Source: Halomonas daqiaonensis
GTDB taxonomy: Bacteria > Pseudomonadota > Gammaproteobacteria > Pseudomonadales > Halomonadaceae
Length of the DNA stretch: 64,000 nucleotides
Direction of reading: 5' to 3'
Assembly: GCF_900109725.1 (NCBI RefSeq)
Contig: NZ_FOBC01000013.1
Location: forward strand, 46,103-110,102
Part shown: positions 27,439-36,787 of the stretch, one piece after another
Numbering within the stretch: position 1 is the stretch's first letter
Layout of the letters: every line of letters begins with the position of its first letter
Made by a program: the position numbers and the translations under genes
The notes under the pieces: generated by a model
Databases searched by the model: none
Seen by the model: the letters and a program-made list of their open reading frames with translations, nothing else
Told to the model about the DNA's origin: nothing

Positions 27439-28659
27439 TCAGTCGGTGACCTGACTCGCCGTCGAAGAAGTAGAGGAGGGCGGCGGTGTCTTCCGGTTGC
27501 CGTCAGTCAAGGGGCGTCCCGCCAGGCGGCGCACTTCGACGTGGGAGAGCCAGTCGATGTCCCGGGCACGGTCCTCGAGGCGGCGGATCACCGTGCCGCT
27601 GTCGAAGGGCGACGGCTCGTCGAGGCAGATCACCACCGTGACCGCGTCATCCAGATAGTGCAGCTCGATCTCGCGGATTTCCGGCCAGACGTCCAGCGTC
27701 GCCCAGCGCTGCTCCAGGGCGGCTTCCACCTCGGGGCGCAGTGGCAGTCCCGGGAAGCGGCTTGGGTCGCCCCCGCCGGCGTCGTCCTCGGGGTCGATGT
27801 GGAAGGTGAGGTCAGTGAGGGCGGGGAAGGCGTTGCGCAGACGTCGGCTCACCTCGTTGCCGATCTCATGGCCTTCGGAAACGCTGATGCGCGGGGACAC
27901 CACGACGTGCAGGTCGAGCATGGTATGCCCGGCCGATTGGCGGGTACGCAGGTCGTGTATGCCCTGGACGCCGGACACGCTCATCGCCTCCTGGCGCATC
28001 TCCTCCTGGGTGGCCACGGGCAGGGCGGTGTCAACCAGCTCTCGGCTCGACTCCCACAGTAGGTTCCAGCCCACCTTGCCGACCATCAGCCCGACGATTA
28101 CCGCTGCCACGGTGTCGATCCAGGTGGCGCCGAACTGGCTGCCCACCAGGGCGACCATCACCACACCAGTGGAGAGCACGTCGCTGCGGTGGTGCCAGGC
28201 GTTGGCCTCGAGCATCTTCGAGCCGACGCGTCTTCCCACACGGCGCGTAAGGTGGAAGAGCCACTCCTTGGAGAGCAATGCCAGGGCCGTCAACAGGATT
28301 GCCCACACGCCGGGCGGCGGAATCTCGGCGGAGGAGAACAGGCGCTGGAGGCTCGACCAGGCGATACCGCCGGCCACGAAGATCAGCACGCTGCCCAGGA
28401 ACAGGGTGGCCAGGGTCTCGATGCGGCCGTGGCCGTAGTGGTGATCGAGGTCGGGCCCCTGGTGACCATAGTGGGAGGCGGCGAGCACGAAACAGTCGGT
28501 TACCAGGTCGGAGAAGGAGTGGATGCCATCGGCGACCAGGGCGGCGGAGCCGACGATCCAGCCGACGATGATCTTGGCCACGCCGAGAAGGGTGTTGACC
28601 GCCACTGACAGGAGGGTGACCCGCTTAGTGGCCTGATGCTTCTTGGGGTTGGTCTGCAT
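27439..28659 (-). CDS. Cation diffusion facilitator (CDF) family efflux protein
   Basis: Proton-coupled divalent metal exporter, 406 residues. Six helices occupy about residues 15-220; metal-site motifs LVADGIHSFSDLVTD in helix 2 and WHHRSDVLSTGVV in helix 5 are present, and HHYGHGRIETLATLF is typical of FieF/MamB-like members. The cytoplasmic domain is longer than usual and ends in a Pro/Ser-rich tail. Start 28659 has a GAGGAACG ribosome-binding site; the longer frame upstream is rejected. The metal (Fe, Zn, Mn or other) is undecided. Confidence 0.9.
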   Translation of the reverse strand: MQTNPKKHQATKRVTLLSVAVNTLLGVAKIIVGWIVGSAALVADGIHSFSDLVTDCFVLAASHYGHQGPDLDHHYGHGRIETLATLFLGSVLIFVAGGIAWSSLQRLFSSAEIPPPGVWAILLTALALLSKEWLFHLTRRVGRRVGSKMLEANAWHHRSDVLSTGVVMVALVGSQFGATWIDTVAAVIVGLMVGKVGWNLLWESSRELVDTALPVATQEEMRQEAMSVSGVQGIHDLRTRQSAGHTMLDLHVVVSPRISVSEGHEIGNEVSRRLRNAFPALTDLTFHIDPEDDAGGGDPSRFPGLPLRPEVEAALEQRWATLDVWPEIREIELHYLDDAVTVVICLDEPSPFDSGTVIRRLEDRARDIDWLSHVEVRRLAGRPLTDGNRKTPPPSSTSSTASQVTD

Positions 28660-28906
28660 GGTCGTTCCTCGGGACGCTCCCCTGTACAGGCCGCCGTATA
28701 AGGCGTTGGCCAAATGGTACCGAAAAGGTCCAGATTTGCACAAGGCGCTGGCGTGTCGTGTCTCCCCCATTTTCCTGGCACTTCGTCGATGGAGGTGGAA
28801 CTCGGTCCCGACGGTGAGCCAATGTTACCAAGCTTCAAACTGGCCTGTGGGCACTGGATCGCCAACGCTGATGCCTTGCTGGCCTGTGTCGGTGCCCAGC
28901 CCGCTG

Positions 28907-29767
28907 TCACTCTCGTGAATGGTGGCGAAAGTGCGAGGGTGAGACGCCCTTCATACGCTTGAAGGTCTTGGAGAAGGCGAATGGACTCTGGTAGCCGACC
29001 CGTACCGCAATCTCTTCCACCGTCAGATTGCTCGTGGCCAGTAGGTGGGCGGCGTGTTGCATACGCAACTGGGTCAACTGCTGCATGGGGCTACGGCCAA
29101 ATACTTTGCGGCTGATGCGACGCAGATGCTCGCTGCTGACGTGAGCAATCTCGGCCATCTCCTCGATAGTCCAATACTTCTCCAGGGTCGGGATCACCGC
29201 GTCGAACACAGCCACGATGCGCAAATCCCGACGCCAGGGGTCAGCGAATCGTGAGATATAGCGCTCGATGGTATCTCCCCACATCTCGCAACTGGCGGCA
29301 TCGGCATCGCCGTGAAACACCTCGCTGTAGAGCCCGAGGATGGCGTGCTTCAGAGGCTCGGGATCGAAGTGCTGCATGATCGGTGCGATGGTTCCCACCA
29401 CCGAGCGCGGTGCACTCGGTAGATAGCGCACCCAGCAGTACTGCCAGCGGCTGTCAGGTATGGCATGGAAGGCGTGCAGGCCGTGAGCCGGGGCGAACGA
29501 CATCATGTTGCGGCGCATGGTGCACCAGCCTCCGTCGAGCAACATTCGCCCTTCGCCCCCTAGGGAACCGTGGATATAGGCGCCACTGAGCCGTGTGCGC
29601 ACTATGCGGTAGGGTACCGCGGCATCACCGACGCCCACGTGGGAGATGTGCCGCTTTTGCAGCGCTGGGCAGTCGTCCACGCGCACGATCCACTGATGGG
29701 TGTCATCTCCAACTATGTGGGTTTCAGATAGGTGGTTGTGCTCTGACGCCATGGCGCGATCTCTCAT
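28907..29767 (-). CDS. AraC-family transcriptional regulator
   Basis: A 286-residue regulator with an N-terminal cupin-like effector domain (about 1-150) and a C-terminal double helix-turn-helix (about 190-280): HVSSEHLRRISRKVFGRSPMQQLTQLRM, then LTVEEIAVRVGYQSPFAFSKTFKRMKGVSPSHFR in successive halves. It is divergent from the Tm-1-like/ABC operon with 280 bases between them, so it very likely controls that operon in response to its substrate. The start could also be the ATG at 29752. Confidence 0.88.
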   Translation of the reverse strand: MRDRAMASEHNHLSETHIVGDDTHQWIVRVDDCPALQKRHISHVGVGDAAVPYRIVRTRLSGAYIHGSLGGEGRMLLDGGWCTMRRNMMSFAPAHGLHAFHAIPDSRWQYCWVRYLPSAPRSVVGTIAPIMQHFDPEPLKHAILGLYSEVFHGDADAASCEMWGDTIERYISRFADPWRRDLRIVAVFDAVIPTLEKYWTIEEMAEIAHVSSEHLRRISRKVFGRSPMQQLTQLRMQHAAHLLATSNLTVEEIAVRVGYQSPFAFSKTFKRMKGVSPSHFRHHSRE

Positions 29768-30048
29768 TTTGGCCCTTACTGATGACAGCCGCGGACAACA
29801 GCAAACGGCCTGCCAATGCCAACTCTAACGCTAACAACGGCTTCAATGGAGCTCAGGAAAATAAAATGCTAGCTAACTCCCTGTGGAAACCGGTGCCGTG
29901 TCGTCCGTCGCACTCGACTTGGGTACCGTGTCCGGCCTCATGGCAAGCAGCGCCTTTTCTGATGATGTGGTGGGAATCGGCGTGCTGACCGTCACCTTCA
30001 GCTTGGCCTTCGATGGTGCGATCGAGTCCGGCCGCTAGGAGATATGCC

Positions 30049-31251
30049 ATGCAATCCATCGCTTATTTAATAGGCACATGTGATACCAAGGCTGCCGAGC
30101 TGCTCTATATGCACGAGCTGCTGGCCGCCGCGGGGGTCTCCAGCCGTATCGTCGATGTGGGGACACGAGGTAACGACCAGGGGGCTGCCGACGTGACTGC
30201 TGCCGAAGTGGCCGCCTGCCACCCGCAGGGTGGCTCTGCCGTCTTCGTCAATGACCGCGGTCGCGCGGTAGCAGCCATGGCCGAAGCCCTTCGCCATTGG
30301 CTGCCGACACGTCGAGATATCGGTGGGGTGCTGGGGATCGGTGGCTCTGGCGGCACCGCATTGATCGCCCCGGCACTTCGTGAGTTGGACATCGGCGTGC
30401 CCAAGTTGCTGGTCTCGACCATTGCGTCCGGCAATGTCGCCTCCTACGTCGGTCCCAGCGACATTGCCATGCTCTACTCGGTGACGGACGTGGCCGGCCT
30501 CAACCGTATCTCGCGTCGGGTGTTGGGCAATGCCGCTCACGCCCTGGCCGGAATGCTGCAGGGCCAGGTGCCCGACGTCGCCGAAGACAAGCCGGCCATC
30601 GGCCTTAGCATGTTTGGCGTGACCACGGAGTGTGTCAATCAGCTTAGTGCCGCCCTGGAGAGTGACTATGACTGTCTGATCTTCCACGCAACCGGCACTG
30701 GGGGGCGCTCGCTGGAGAAGCTCGCCAACAGCGGCATGATAGAAGGCTTGCTCGATGTCACCACCACGGAGGTCTCCGACTTGATGATGGGTGGGGTGTT
30801 CAGTGCCGGCGAGCAGCGACTGGATATTCTCGCTCAGCGCACGCTGCCCTATGTCGGCTCATGCGGGGCGCTGGATATGGTTAATTTCGCTGGCCGCGAG
30901 ACACTTCCCGAGCGCTACCGTCAGCGATTGCTGTACGAGCACAACCCGCAGATAACGCTGATGCGCACCACCGCCGAAGAGAATGCCCGCATGGGGCGTT
31001 GGATCGGTGAGAAGCTCAATCAAAGCCGCGGGCCTGTGCGCTTTCTTCTCCCCGAAGGAGGCGTATCGGCGCTTGACGCCCCTGGACAGATCTTCCACGA
31101 CCCTGAGGCCGACGCAGCGCTGTTCGAGGCGCTGGAAGCAACCGTCGAGCAGACTTCACAACGGCAGCTGATTCGCTACCCCTTCAACATCAACGACCCT
31201 GAATTTGCCGCCGCCTTGGTCGAGCATTTTCGGGACGTCATGACTACTTAG
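30049..31251 (+). CDS. Tm-1-like ATP-binding domain protein (UPF0261)
   Basis: A 400-residue protein of the UPF0261 family, the bacterial relative of the N-terminal half of tomato Tm-1, which binds ATP and blocks tobamovirus replication. Visible landmarks are the N-terminal [64 protein letters not shown] split over two strands, and [15 protein letters not shown]. Start 30049 has a TAGGAGA Shine-Dalgarno; twelve upstream codons are unlikely. The next gene encodes the other half of the Tm-1 architecture. The bacterial function is unknown; the ABC importer downstream points to metabolism of an imported compound. Confidence 0.88.
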   Translation: MQSIAYLIGTCDTKAAELLYMHELLAAAGVSSRIVDVGTRGNDQGAADVTAAEVAACHPQGGSAVFVNDRGRAVAAMAEALRHWLPTRRDIGGVLGIGGSGGTALIAPALRELDIGVPKLLVSTIASGNVASYVGPSDIAMLYSVTDVAGLNRISRRVLGNAAHALAGMLQGQVPDVAEDKPAIGLSMFGVTTECVNQLSAALESDYDCLIFHATGTGGRSLEKLANSGMIEGLLDVTTTEVSDLMMGGVFSAGEQRLDILAQRTLPYVGSCGALDMVNFAGRETLPERYRQRLLYEHNPQITLMRTTAEENARMGRWIGEKLNQSRGPVRFLLPEGGVSALDAPGQIFHDPEADAALFEALEATVEQTSQRQLIRYPFNINDPEFAAALVEHFRDVMTT

Positions 31252-31265
31252 CTAAGGAGCCCCAA

Positions 31266-32099
31266 TTGAAAAAATGGAATCGAGAGGAATTGATGGATCA
31301 CTTCCAGGCCATGGTGGCACGAGGCGAGCCTATCGTGGGTGGAGGTGCGGGCACCGGGCTGTCGGCCAAATGTGAGGAAGCCGGAGGGATCGACCTGATC
31401 GTGATCTACAACTCGGGCCGCTATCGCATGGCTGGGCGAGGCTCGCTGGCTGGGATCATGCCTTATGGCAATGCCAATGAGATCGTCAAGGAAATGGCGC
31501 GAGAGGTATTGCCGGTCACCCAGAAGACCCCGGTGCTGGCGGGTGTCTGTGGCACCGATCCCTTCATTTTCATGGAGCCCTTTCTGGCTGAGCTCAAGGC
31601 GATGGGGTTCGCCGGGGTTCAGAACTTCCCCACCGTGGGCCTGATCGACGGTACTTTCCGCGCCAATCTGGAAGAGACCGGCATGAGCTATGCCCAGGAA
31701 GTGGAGATGATCCGGTTAGCGCGCGAGGCGGGGCTACTTACCACCCCCTATGTCTTCAACACCGAAGATGCCCGCGCCATGACGGAGGCCGGCGCCGACA
31801 TCATCGTTTGCCACATGGGGCTGACCACTGGGGGAAGCATCGGTGCCGAGACCGCCATGAGCCTGGACGACTGTGTGCAGGCCATCAATGACTGGGCGGC
31901 GGCGGCTAGAGCCGTGCGTGACGACATCATTGTGCTCTGCCACGGGGGCCCCATAGCTGACCCCGAAGATGCTGAATACGTGCTCGCCCATTGTCCCGGG
32001 TGCCACGGTTTCTATGGCGCTTCGAGCATGGAGCGACTGCCCACTGAACGTGCCCTGACCAAACAGACGCAGGCCTTCAAGAACATACGCCGAGGCTGA
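31266..32099 (+). CDS. Phosphoenolpyruvate hydrolase-like TIM-barrel protein (Tm-1 C-terminal half)
   Basis: A 277-residue TIM-barrel protein of the PEP mutase-like group, matching the C-terminal half of plant Tm-1. Landmarks: [27 protein letters not shown] near residues 22-48, [25 protein letters not shown], and [20 protein letters not shown]. It starts 14 bases after the UPF0261 stop, with AAGGAGCCCC before the ATG. The paired genes probably form a complex. The reaction is not established. Confidence 0.87.
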   Translation: MKKWNREELMDHFQAMVARGEPIVGGGAGTGLSAKCEEAGGIDLIVIYNSGRYRMAGRGSLAGIMPYGNANEIVKEMAREVLPVTQKTPVLAGVCGTDPFIFMEPFLAELKAMGFAGVQNFPTVGLIDGTFRANLEETGMSYAQEVEMIRLAREAGLLTTPYVFNTEDARAMTEAGADIIVCHMGLTTGGSIGAETAMSLDDCVQAINDWAAAARAVRDDIIVLCHGGPIADPEDAEYVLAHCPGCHGFYGASSMERLPTERALTKQTQAFKNIRRG

Positions 32100-32173
32100 A
32101 CCACCATGTGCTTCGATAACAACAACATGCCGGTATCGGCAACGCCATGCTCGACCAAGTGGGAGGTGTAGCA

Positions 32174-33031
32174 ATGAGCACTTTCTACTTCCTGACGCTC
32201 AATGGCCTGACCATGGCAGCCCTGCTGTTCATCATGGCCAGCGGCCTGACTCTGGCTTTCGGCCTGATGCGGGTGGTCAACCTGGCTCATGGTGCCTTCT
32301 ACCTGCTGGGAGGCTACTTTGGTGTGCAGGTGATCCACGGCACTGACAGCCTGACGCTGGGACTGCTGGCCGGTGGCGGTATCGCTCTAGTGGGTGGGCT
32401 GCTCATGGAGCGTTTCCTCTTGCAGCGGGTGCGCGGCCTGGACCTATCAGAGGCGCTGCTAACCATCGCCGTGGGGCTGATCATCGCCGACGCCCTGCTG
32501 GTGGTCTACGGCGGACAGCCGGTGACCCTGCCGCTAACTCGTCAACTGCGGGCACCTGTAGACCTTGGTGTCATGATGTACCCGTTTTTCCGCGTATTGA
32601 TTATGGTCTTTGCCGTGCTGCTGGGCGTCGCCCTGTGGCTGGTGATGACCTATACCCGCATCGGGGCGGCCATCCGTGCCGGCGTCGACGATCGCGAAAC
32701 GGCCATGGCACAGGGCATCAACGTCCCTCTGCTGTTCGGTGGTGTCTTCGCCGTCGCCAGCTTCCTTGCGGGCATTTCCGGCGTGATTGGCACTTCCTAT
32801 ATGGCGCTGAACCAAGGGCTAGATGTGCGAGTCCTGATGCTCTCGCTGGTAGTGATAATCATCGGTGGCATGGGCTCGCTCAAGGGAGCGGCCGTGGGTG
32901 CGCTCATTACCGGTATGGTATCGAGCTTCGCCACCGGTTACCTGCCTCAGTTTGCACTGTTCTTCCTGTTTCTTCCGATGACGTTGATTCTGGTCTTTCG
33001 CCCCCAGGGACTGTTCGGGAGAGCCACATGA
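32174..33031 (+). CDS. Branched-chain amino acid-type ABC transporter permease (LivH type)
   Basis: First inner-membrane permease of a HAAT-family importer, 285 residues with about eight helices. It has the LivH hallmarks TLAFGLMRVVNLAHGAFYLLGGY and GAAIRAGVDDRETAMAQGIN (the coupling helix), and VVIIIGGMGSLKGAAVGALI. An upstream in-frame start at 32147 is less likely than the ATG at 32174. It overlaps the LivM-type gene as ATGA. Confidence 0.93.
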   Translation: MSTFYFLTLNGLTMAALLFIMASGLTLAFGLMRVVNLAHGAFYLLGGYFGVQVIHGTDSLTLGLLAGGGIALVGGLLMERFLLQRVRGLDLSEALLTIAVGLIIADALLVVYGGQPVTLPLTRQLRAPVDLGVMMYPFFRVLIMVFAVLLGVALWLVMTYTRIGAAIRAGVDDRETAMAQGINVPLLFGGVFAVASFLAGISGVIGTSYMALNQGLDVRVLMLSLVVIIIGGMGSLKGAAVGALITGMVSSFATGYLPQFALFFLFLPMTLILVFRPQGLFGRAT

Positions 33032-34002
33032 AACGCGAACACCTGTTGATAATCCTGATTCTCGCTGCCCTCGTGGCATGGCCGTTGCTGATGGGCGACT
33101 ATGCGGTTTCCCAAGCCAACCGGGCGATGATCTACGCCCTGGCTGCACTGAGCTTCTCGCTACTGGCAGGCCGATTGGGCTGGTTTTCGCTGTGCCAGAC
33201 TACCTTCGCCGGCATCAGTGGCTACACCATTGCCATTCTGGGAGTACGCTTCGGCTTGCCCTTTCCGCTGGTCATCCTACTGGCACTGCTTTTCACCACA
33301 CTCAGCGCCGTCATCTTCGGCTTGCTGACCCTGCGTTCACGCCAAGTGAGCTTCCTGATGCTGACGCTGGCGCTAGGCCAGATGGTCTGGGCGCTGTCGT
33401 TCCAATGGGTCGATGTCACCGGCGGCTATAACGGCATTGCAGGGGTGCGCATGCCGGTATACGGCGGCCTCGACCTCAACGACACCCATGTCTTCTACGG
33501 CCTGATCGCGACAGTCACAGTGGCGATCTTTCTTGCCGTATGGCGGCTCTACCGCTCGCCTTTCGGGCTGCTGCTTCTGGGTATCCAGGAGAACGAACAG
33601 CGCATGCGGGCCTTGGGTCACCCCGTATATCTGGCTCGCTTCACTGCCTTCGTGCTGGCTGGCGTCATTGCCGGTGTGGCGGGCGTCTTCCTTGTCTACG
33701 ACATGGGCATCATGTCCCCATCGCCGCTGGGGCTGGGGCATGCCGTATGGGTGCTGACCGCCGCCGTCCTGGGAGGCTATCGCAGCCTGCTGGGGCCCGC
33801 CTTGGGAGTGGCCGTTCTGATTGCCCTGGAGACCCTGGTTGCCCAGTACACCGACCGACACATGATGGTGATCGGTCTGGTTCTGCTGCTCTCGATTCTG
33901 CTGATGCCACGTGGGCTGGCGGATGTGTTCGAGCAGCATTTTAAGCGCAAGTCGAAGCCACAGGCTTCCGTAACGACAACAACACGAGGAAAAGAGCCAT
34001 GA
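33028..34002 (+). CDS. Branched-chain amino acid-type ABC transporter permease (LivM type)
   Basis: Second permease, 324 residues with about nine helices; signature pieces AMIYALAALSFSLLAGRLGWFSLCQ, LTLALGQMVWAL and the coupling segment RSPFGLLLLGIQENEQRMRALGH are present in order. The start overlaps the previous stop. The following binding-protein gene overlaps it by four bases, showing tight coupling along the operon. Confidence 0.93.
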   Translation: MKREHLLIILILAALVAWPLLMGDYAVSQANRAMIYALAALSFSLLAGRLGWFSLCQTTFAGISGYTIAILGVRFGLPFPLVILLALLFTTLSAVIFGLLTLRSRQVSFLMLTLALGQMVWALSFQWVDVTGGYNGIAGVRMPVYGGLDLNDTHVFYGLIATVTVAIFLAVWRLYRSPFGLLLLGIQENEQRMRALGHPVYLARFTAFVLAGVIAGVAGVFLVYDMGIMSPSPLGLGHAVWVLTAAVLGGYRSLLGPALGVAVLIALETLVAQYTDRHMMVIGLVLLLSILLMPRGLADVFEQHFKRKSKPQASVTTTTRGKEP

Positions 34003-35246
34003 AGTACGCCAAGAAACTCATCATAGGCGGTATGTCGGCCATGTCGCTGGGCGCCACCGTCCATCTCCAGGCTGACGACACTATTCGTGTCGGTGTGATC
34101 GGCCCCACCACCGGGGTGTTCTCCTTCTTTGGCGAGCAGCAGCGCATGGGCGTGGAGCTGGCCAAGGAAGAACTTGCCGAACGCCTCGCCGAGCTCAACC
34201 TGGAGGTCGAGTTCTACGACTCCCAGGGCGATGCCGAGACCACGGTGGACCGCCTGCGGGCCATGGAGTCTCGCGATGATATCGACCTGGTGGTCGGGCC
34301 GGTGCTGGGTGGTACTGGCCTGGCTGGGTTGGAGTGGGCCAAGAGCTCAGGCATGCCGATGGTGATCTCCTACTCGGCGCCGGAGGACATCACCATGCGC
34401 GATCGCACCGAGAACGTGGTGCGTGCCGGCTGGACGGGAGCACAGCCGATGTTTGCCTTTGGCGAATATGTAGCCAAGGAGCTCGGTCACAAGCGGATCG
34501 TCATGGTGGGGCAAGATTATTCTTTCCCCTATAACCAGGCAGGCGGCTTCATGAAGACGTTCTGTCGCGCCGGCGGCGAGTCCGTCGAACGTATCTGGCA
34601 CCCTACCGGTACCTCGGACTACAGCTCGATCCTGGCGACGCTACCTGATGGCGATGCGGTGCTCTATAACGGTGCAGGCAGCGACGGCCTGGCATTCTTC
34701 CAGCAGTACCACGACTTCGGTATCGACGCGCGCATGCCGCTGCTGGGCGGTTCGAACTTCTTCGCCGTGGGCAACCTGCCAGAGATGGGCGAGCGAGCCA
34801 TCGGCGGGCTCTCGGCGCTGCAATATGCCGAAGGCCTCGAGACCGACACCTTCCTGGCCTTCCGTGATGCCTTCATGGCCATGCATGGCGAGGAGGTCGT
34901 GCCGCTGGCGCCGGCCGAGCACGGCTATGTGGCCTTCAAGATGGCTGTGAACGCCTTCGAGAGTGCCAACGGTGATGACCGTGACGCGGTGATTGCCGCT
35001 CTGCGAGAGACCGAAATGCCTGATGCGCCGCGTGGCCCCTTCCATCTCGACGAGTACGGCAACCCGGTGCAAAACATCTACGTTAACGAGGTTCAGGAAG
35101 TCGACGGTCGCTTGGTCAATGTCCCGATCGAAACCTACGAGAACGTTAGCCAGTTCGGACCCTTCGATGCCGAGGAGTATCTGGCCGGGGATCCCGACAG
35201 CCGCGACTTCCCCCCGAGTGACTGTTCGGATCCCTACTATGACTGA
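33999..35246 (+). CDS. ABC transporter periplasmic substrate-binding protein (LivK type)
   Basis: A 415-residue type I periplasmic binding protein. Signal peptide 1-25 (cut near LQA-DD), then DTIRVGVIGPTTGVFSFFGEQQRMGVELA, the usual first strand and loop of the Leu/Ile/Val/urea/amide binding group, and DLVVGPVLGGTGLAGLEW near the hinge. Two cysteines (near 180 and 410) could form a disulfide. The gene lies inside the operon, unusually between permease and ATPase genes. The ligand is unknown; amino acids, amides or aromatic acids are all known for the family. Confidence 0.92.
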   Translation: MKYAKKLIIGGMSAMSLGATVHLQADDTIRVGVIGPTTGVFSFFGEQQRMGVELAKEELAERLAELNLEVEFYDSQGDAETTVDRLRAMESRDDIDLVVGPVLGGTGLAGLEWAKSSGMPMVISYSAPEDITMRDRTENVVRAGWTGAQPMFAFGEYVAKELGHKRIVMVGQDYSFPYNQAGGFMKTFCRAGGESVERIWHPTGTSDYSSILATLPDGDAVLYNGAGSDGLAFFQQYHDFGIDARMPLLGGSNFFAVGNLPEMGERAIGGLSALQYAEGLETDTFLAFRDAFMAMHGEEVVPLAPAEHGYVAFKMAVNAFESANGDDRDAVIAALRETEMPDAPRGPFHLDEYGNPVQNIYVNEVQEVDGRLVNVPIETYENVSQFGPFDAEEYLAGDPDSRDFPPSDCSDPYYD

Positions 35247-36003
35247 AACACAGCCATCGATGAGCTCTGCGCCGGCGCTGGAGGTCGCCGGCCTGGCCAA
35301 GTCCTTCGGCTCGCTGATGGTGGCCAGTGACGTTCACCTGAACGTGGCACCCGGTGAGCGGCGTGGGCTGATCGGTATCAACGGCGCCGGGAAGACCACG
35401 CTGTTCAACATGATTGCCGGCGAGCTCAAACCCGACCGCGGAGCGATACGGTTCTTTGGCGACGAGATCACTGCGGATTCGGTCATCCAGCGTACCCTCA
35501 AAGGACTCGGTCGCACCTACCAGGTGTCGACGCTGGTTCCCTCTGTCACGGTAAGGGAAAACCTGGCGCTGACGCGGGGGGATGGTCGCCTGCCTTCGCT
35601 TTGGCAGCCCTGGCAGTCTCGACTCGACGACGACTTGTTGGATACCGCCGATCAACTGGGGCTGACGCCGGTACTAGACGAGGCGGTGGCCAACCTCTCC
35701 TATGGCACCCTGCGACAGTTGGAGCTTGCCATGGTAATGGCGTGCAAGCCGAGGTTGCTGCTGCTCGATGAGCCCGCTGCCGGGCTTTCCCATGCCGAGC
35801 GCCAGGTGCTGCAGGGCATCCTGCAAGATCTGCCACAGGAGGTGACCTTGCTGATGATCGAACACGATATGGAGATGGTACTGGCACTCAGCGACCGTAT
35901 TTCCGTGCTGCACCAAGGTGAAATGTTCGCCGAAGGCAGTCCTGATGAAATTGCCGCCCATGAGGGCGTGCGCGATATTTACTTGGGGCGTGCTAATGGA
36001 TGA
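35239..36003 (+). CDS. ABC transporter ATP-binding protein (LivG type)
   Basis: A 254-residue ATPase with Walker A GINGAGKTTLFN near residue 45, the Q-loop in TYQVSTLVPSVTV, a signature motif that reads NLSYGTLRQLELA, and Walker B LLLLDEPAAGLSHAE. It lacks the usual LSGGQ, having LSYGTLRQ as normal for LivG. It starts eight bases before the end of the binding-protein gene. A second ATG at 35260 is possible. Confidence 0.92.
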   Translation: MTETQPSMSSAPALEVAGLAKSFGSLMVASDVHLNVAPGERRGLIGINGAGKTTLFNMIAGELKPDRGAIRFFGDEITADSVIQRTLKGLGRTYQVSTLVPSVTVRENLALTRGDGRLPSLWQPWQSRLDDDLLDTADQLGLTPVLDEAVANLSYGTLRQLELAMVMACKPRLLLLDEPAAGLSHAERQVLQGILQDLPQEVTLLMIEHDMEMVLALSDRISVLHQGEMFAEGSPDEIAAHEGVRDIYLGRANG

Positions 36004-36712
36004 AACATTGATACGCGTCGAGCGCCTTGAAGCTCATTATGGCCTCGGCCAGGCACTACAGGACCTCAATTTCAGTGTCGGCAAGGAGTGCGTCGCAATA
36101 ATGGGACGCAACGGTGTGGGCAAGACCACCCTGGCGAGAGCTTTGATGGGGCTTAACCCGCCGCAGACACGAGGTTCGGTGGAACTGCTTGGCCAGCAGG
36201 TTCTCGGCTGGTCACCGCACCGTATCGCGCACCTGGGGGTAGGTTATGTACCCCAAGGACGGCGATTGTTCCCCTCGCTCAGCGTCGATGAACACCTTCA
36301 GCTGAACGCCCGCAAGGGGCCTACCGGGCAGCGCTGGTCGCCAAGCCGCGTTTTCGAGCTGTTTCCCTCGTTGGGGCAGCGACGTCGAGCGTACGCGGAT
36401 CAGATCTCCGGTGGCGAGCGCTCGATGCTGGCCATCGGTCGGGCGCTGGTCACCAACCCGGGCTGCCTGATACTGGACGAGCCTACCGAAGGGCTCGCGC
36501 CGGCGGTGGTCGAGGATGTCGCCACGAGCCTGAAAGAGCTCAGCCGCGAGGGCGTTGCCGTGCTACTGATCGAGCAGAACGTCAAGGCTGCAGTGATGGC
36601 GGCTGATCGAGCCTATTTTATGTCGGAAGGCAGGATAGTCCACGAGACAGCCGACGGAGAGTCGATGTCCAATGAAGCCACTCTGGGGCGCTATCTAGGT
36701 GTTTCGGTCTAG
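35996..36712 (+). CDS. ABC transporter ATP-binding protein (LivF type)
   Basis: Second ATPase, 238 residues: Walker A GRNGVGKTTLAR, Q-loop GYVPQGRRLFPSLSVDEHLQL, signature ISGGERSMLAIGRAL, and Walker B CLILDEPTEGLAPAVVEDV. It overlaps LivG by eight bases and is the last gene of the Tm-1-like operon, which is closed by a hairpin 60 bases downstream. Confidence 0.93.
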   Translation: MDETLIRVERLEAHYGLGQALQDLNFSVGKECVAIMGRNGVGKTTLARALMGLNPPQTRGSVELLGQQVLGWSPHRIAHLGVGYVPQGRRLFPSLSVDEHLQLNARKGPTGQRWSPSRVFELFPSLGQRRRAYADQISGGERSMLAIGRALVTNPGCLILDEPTEGLAPAVVEDVATSLKELSREGVAVLLIEQNVKAAVMAADRAYFMSEGRIVHETADGESMSNEATLGRYLGVSV

Positions 36713-36769
36713 GCCAAACCACGGAGCGCTTCGACCGTGCGGCCAGGATGTTTGGCCCTCTAACAAGAA

Positions 36770-36787
36770 AGGGGCCCGGAGGCCCCT
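36770..36787 (+). terminator. Terminator hairpin after the Tm-1-like/ABC operon
   Basis: A perfect 7-bp stem AGGGGCC/GGCCCCT with a CGGA loop, followed by GTTCATGCGGTTT. It lies 58 bases after the last ATPase gene and marks the right edge of the ordinary chromosomal part of the window. Confidence 0.55.
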
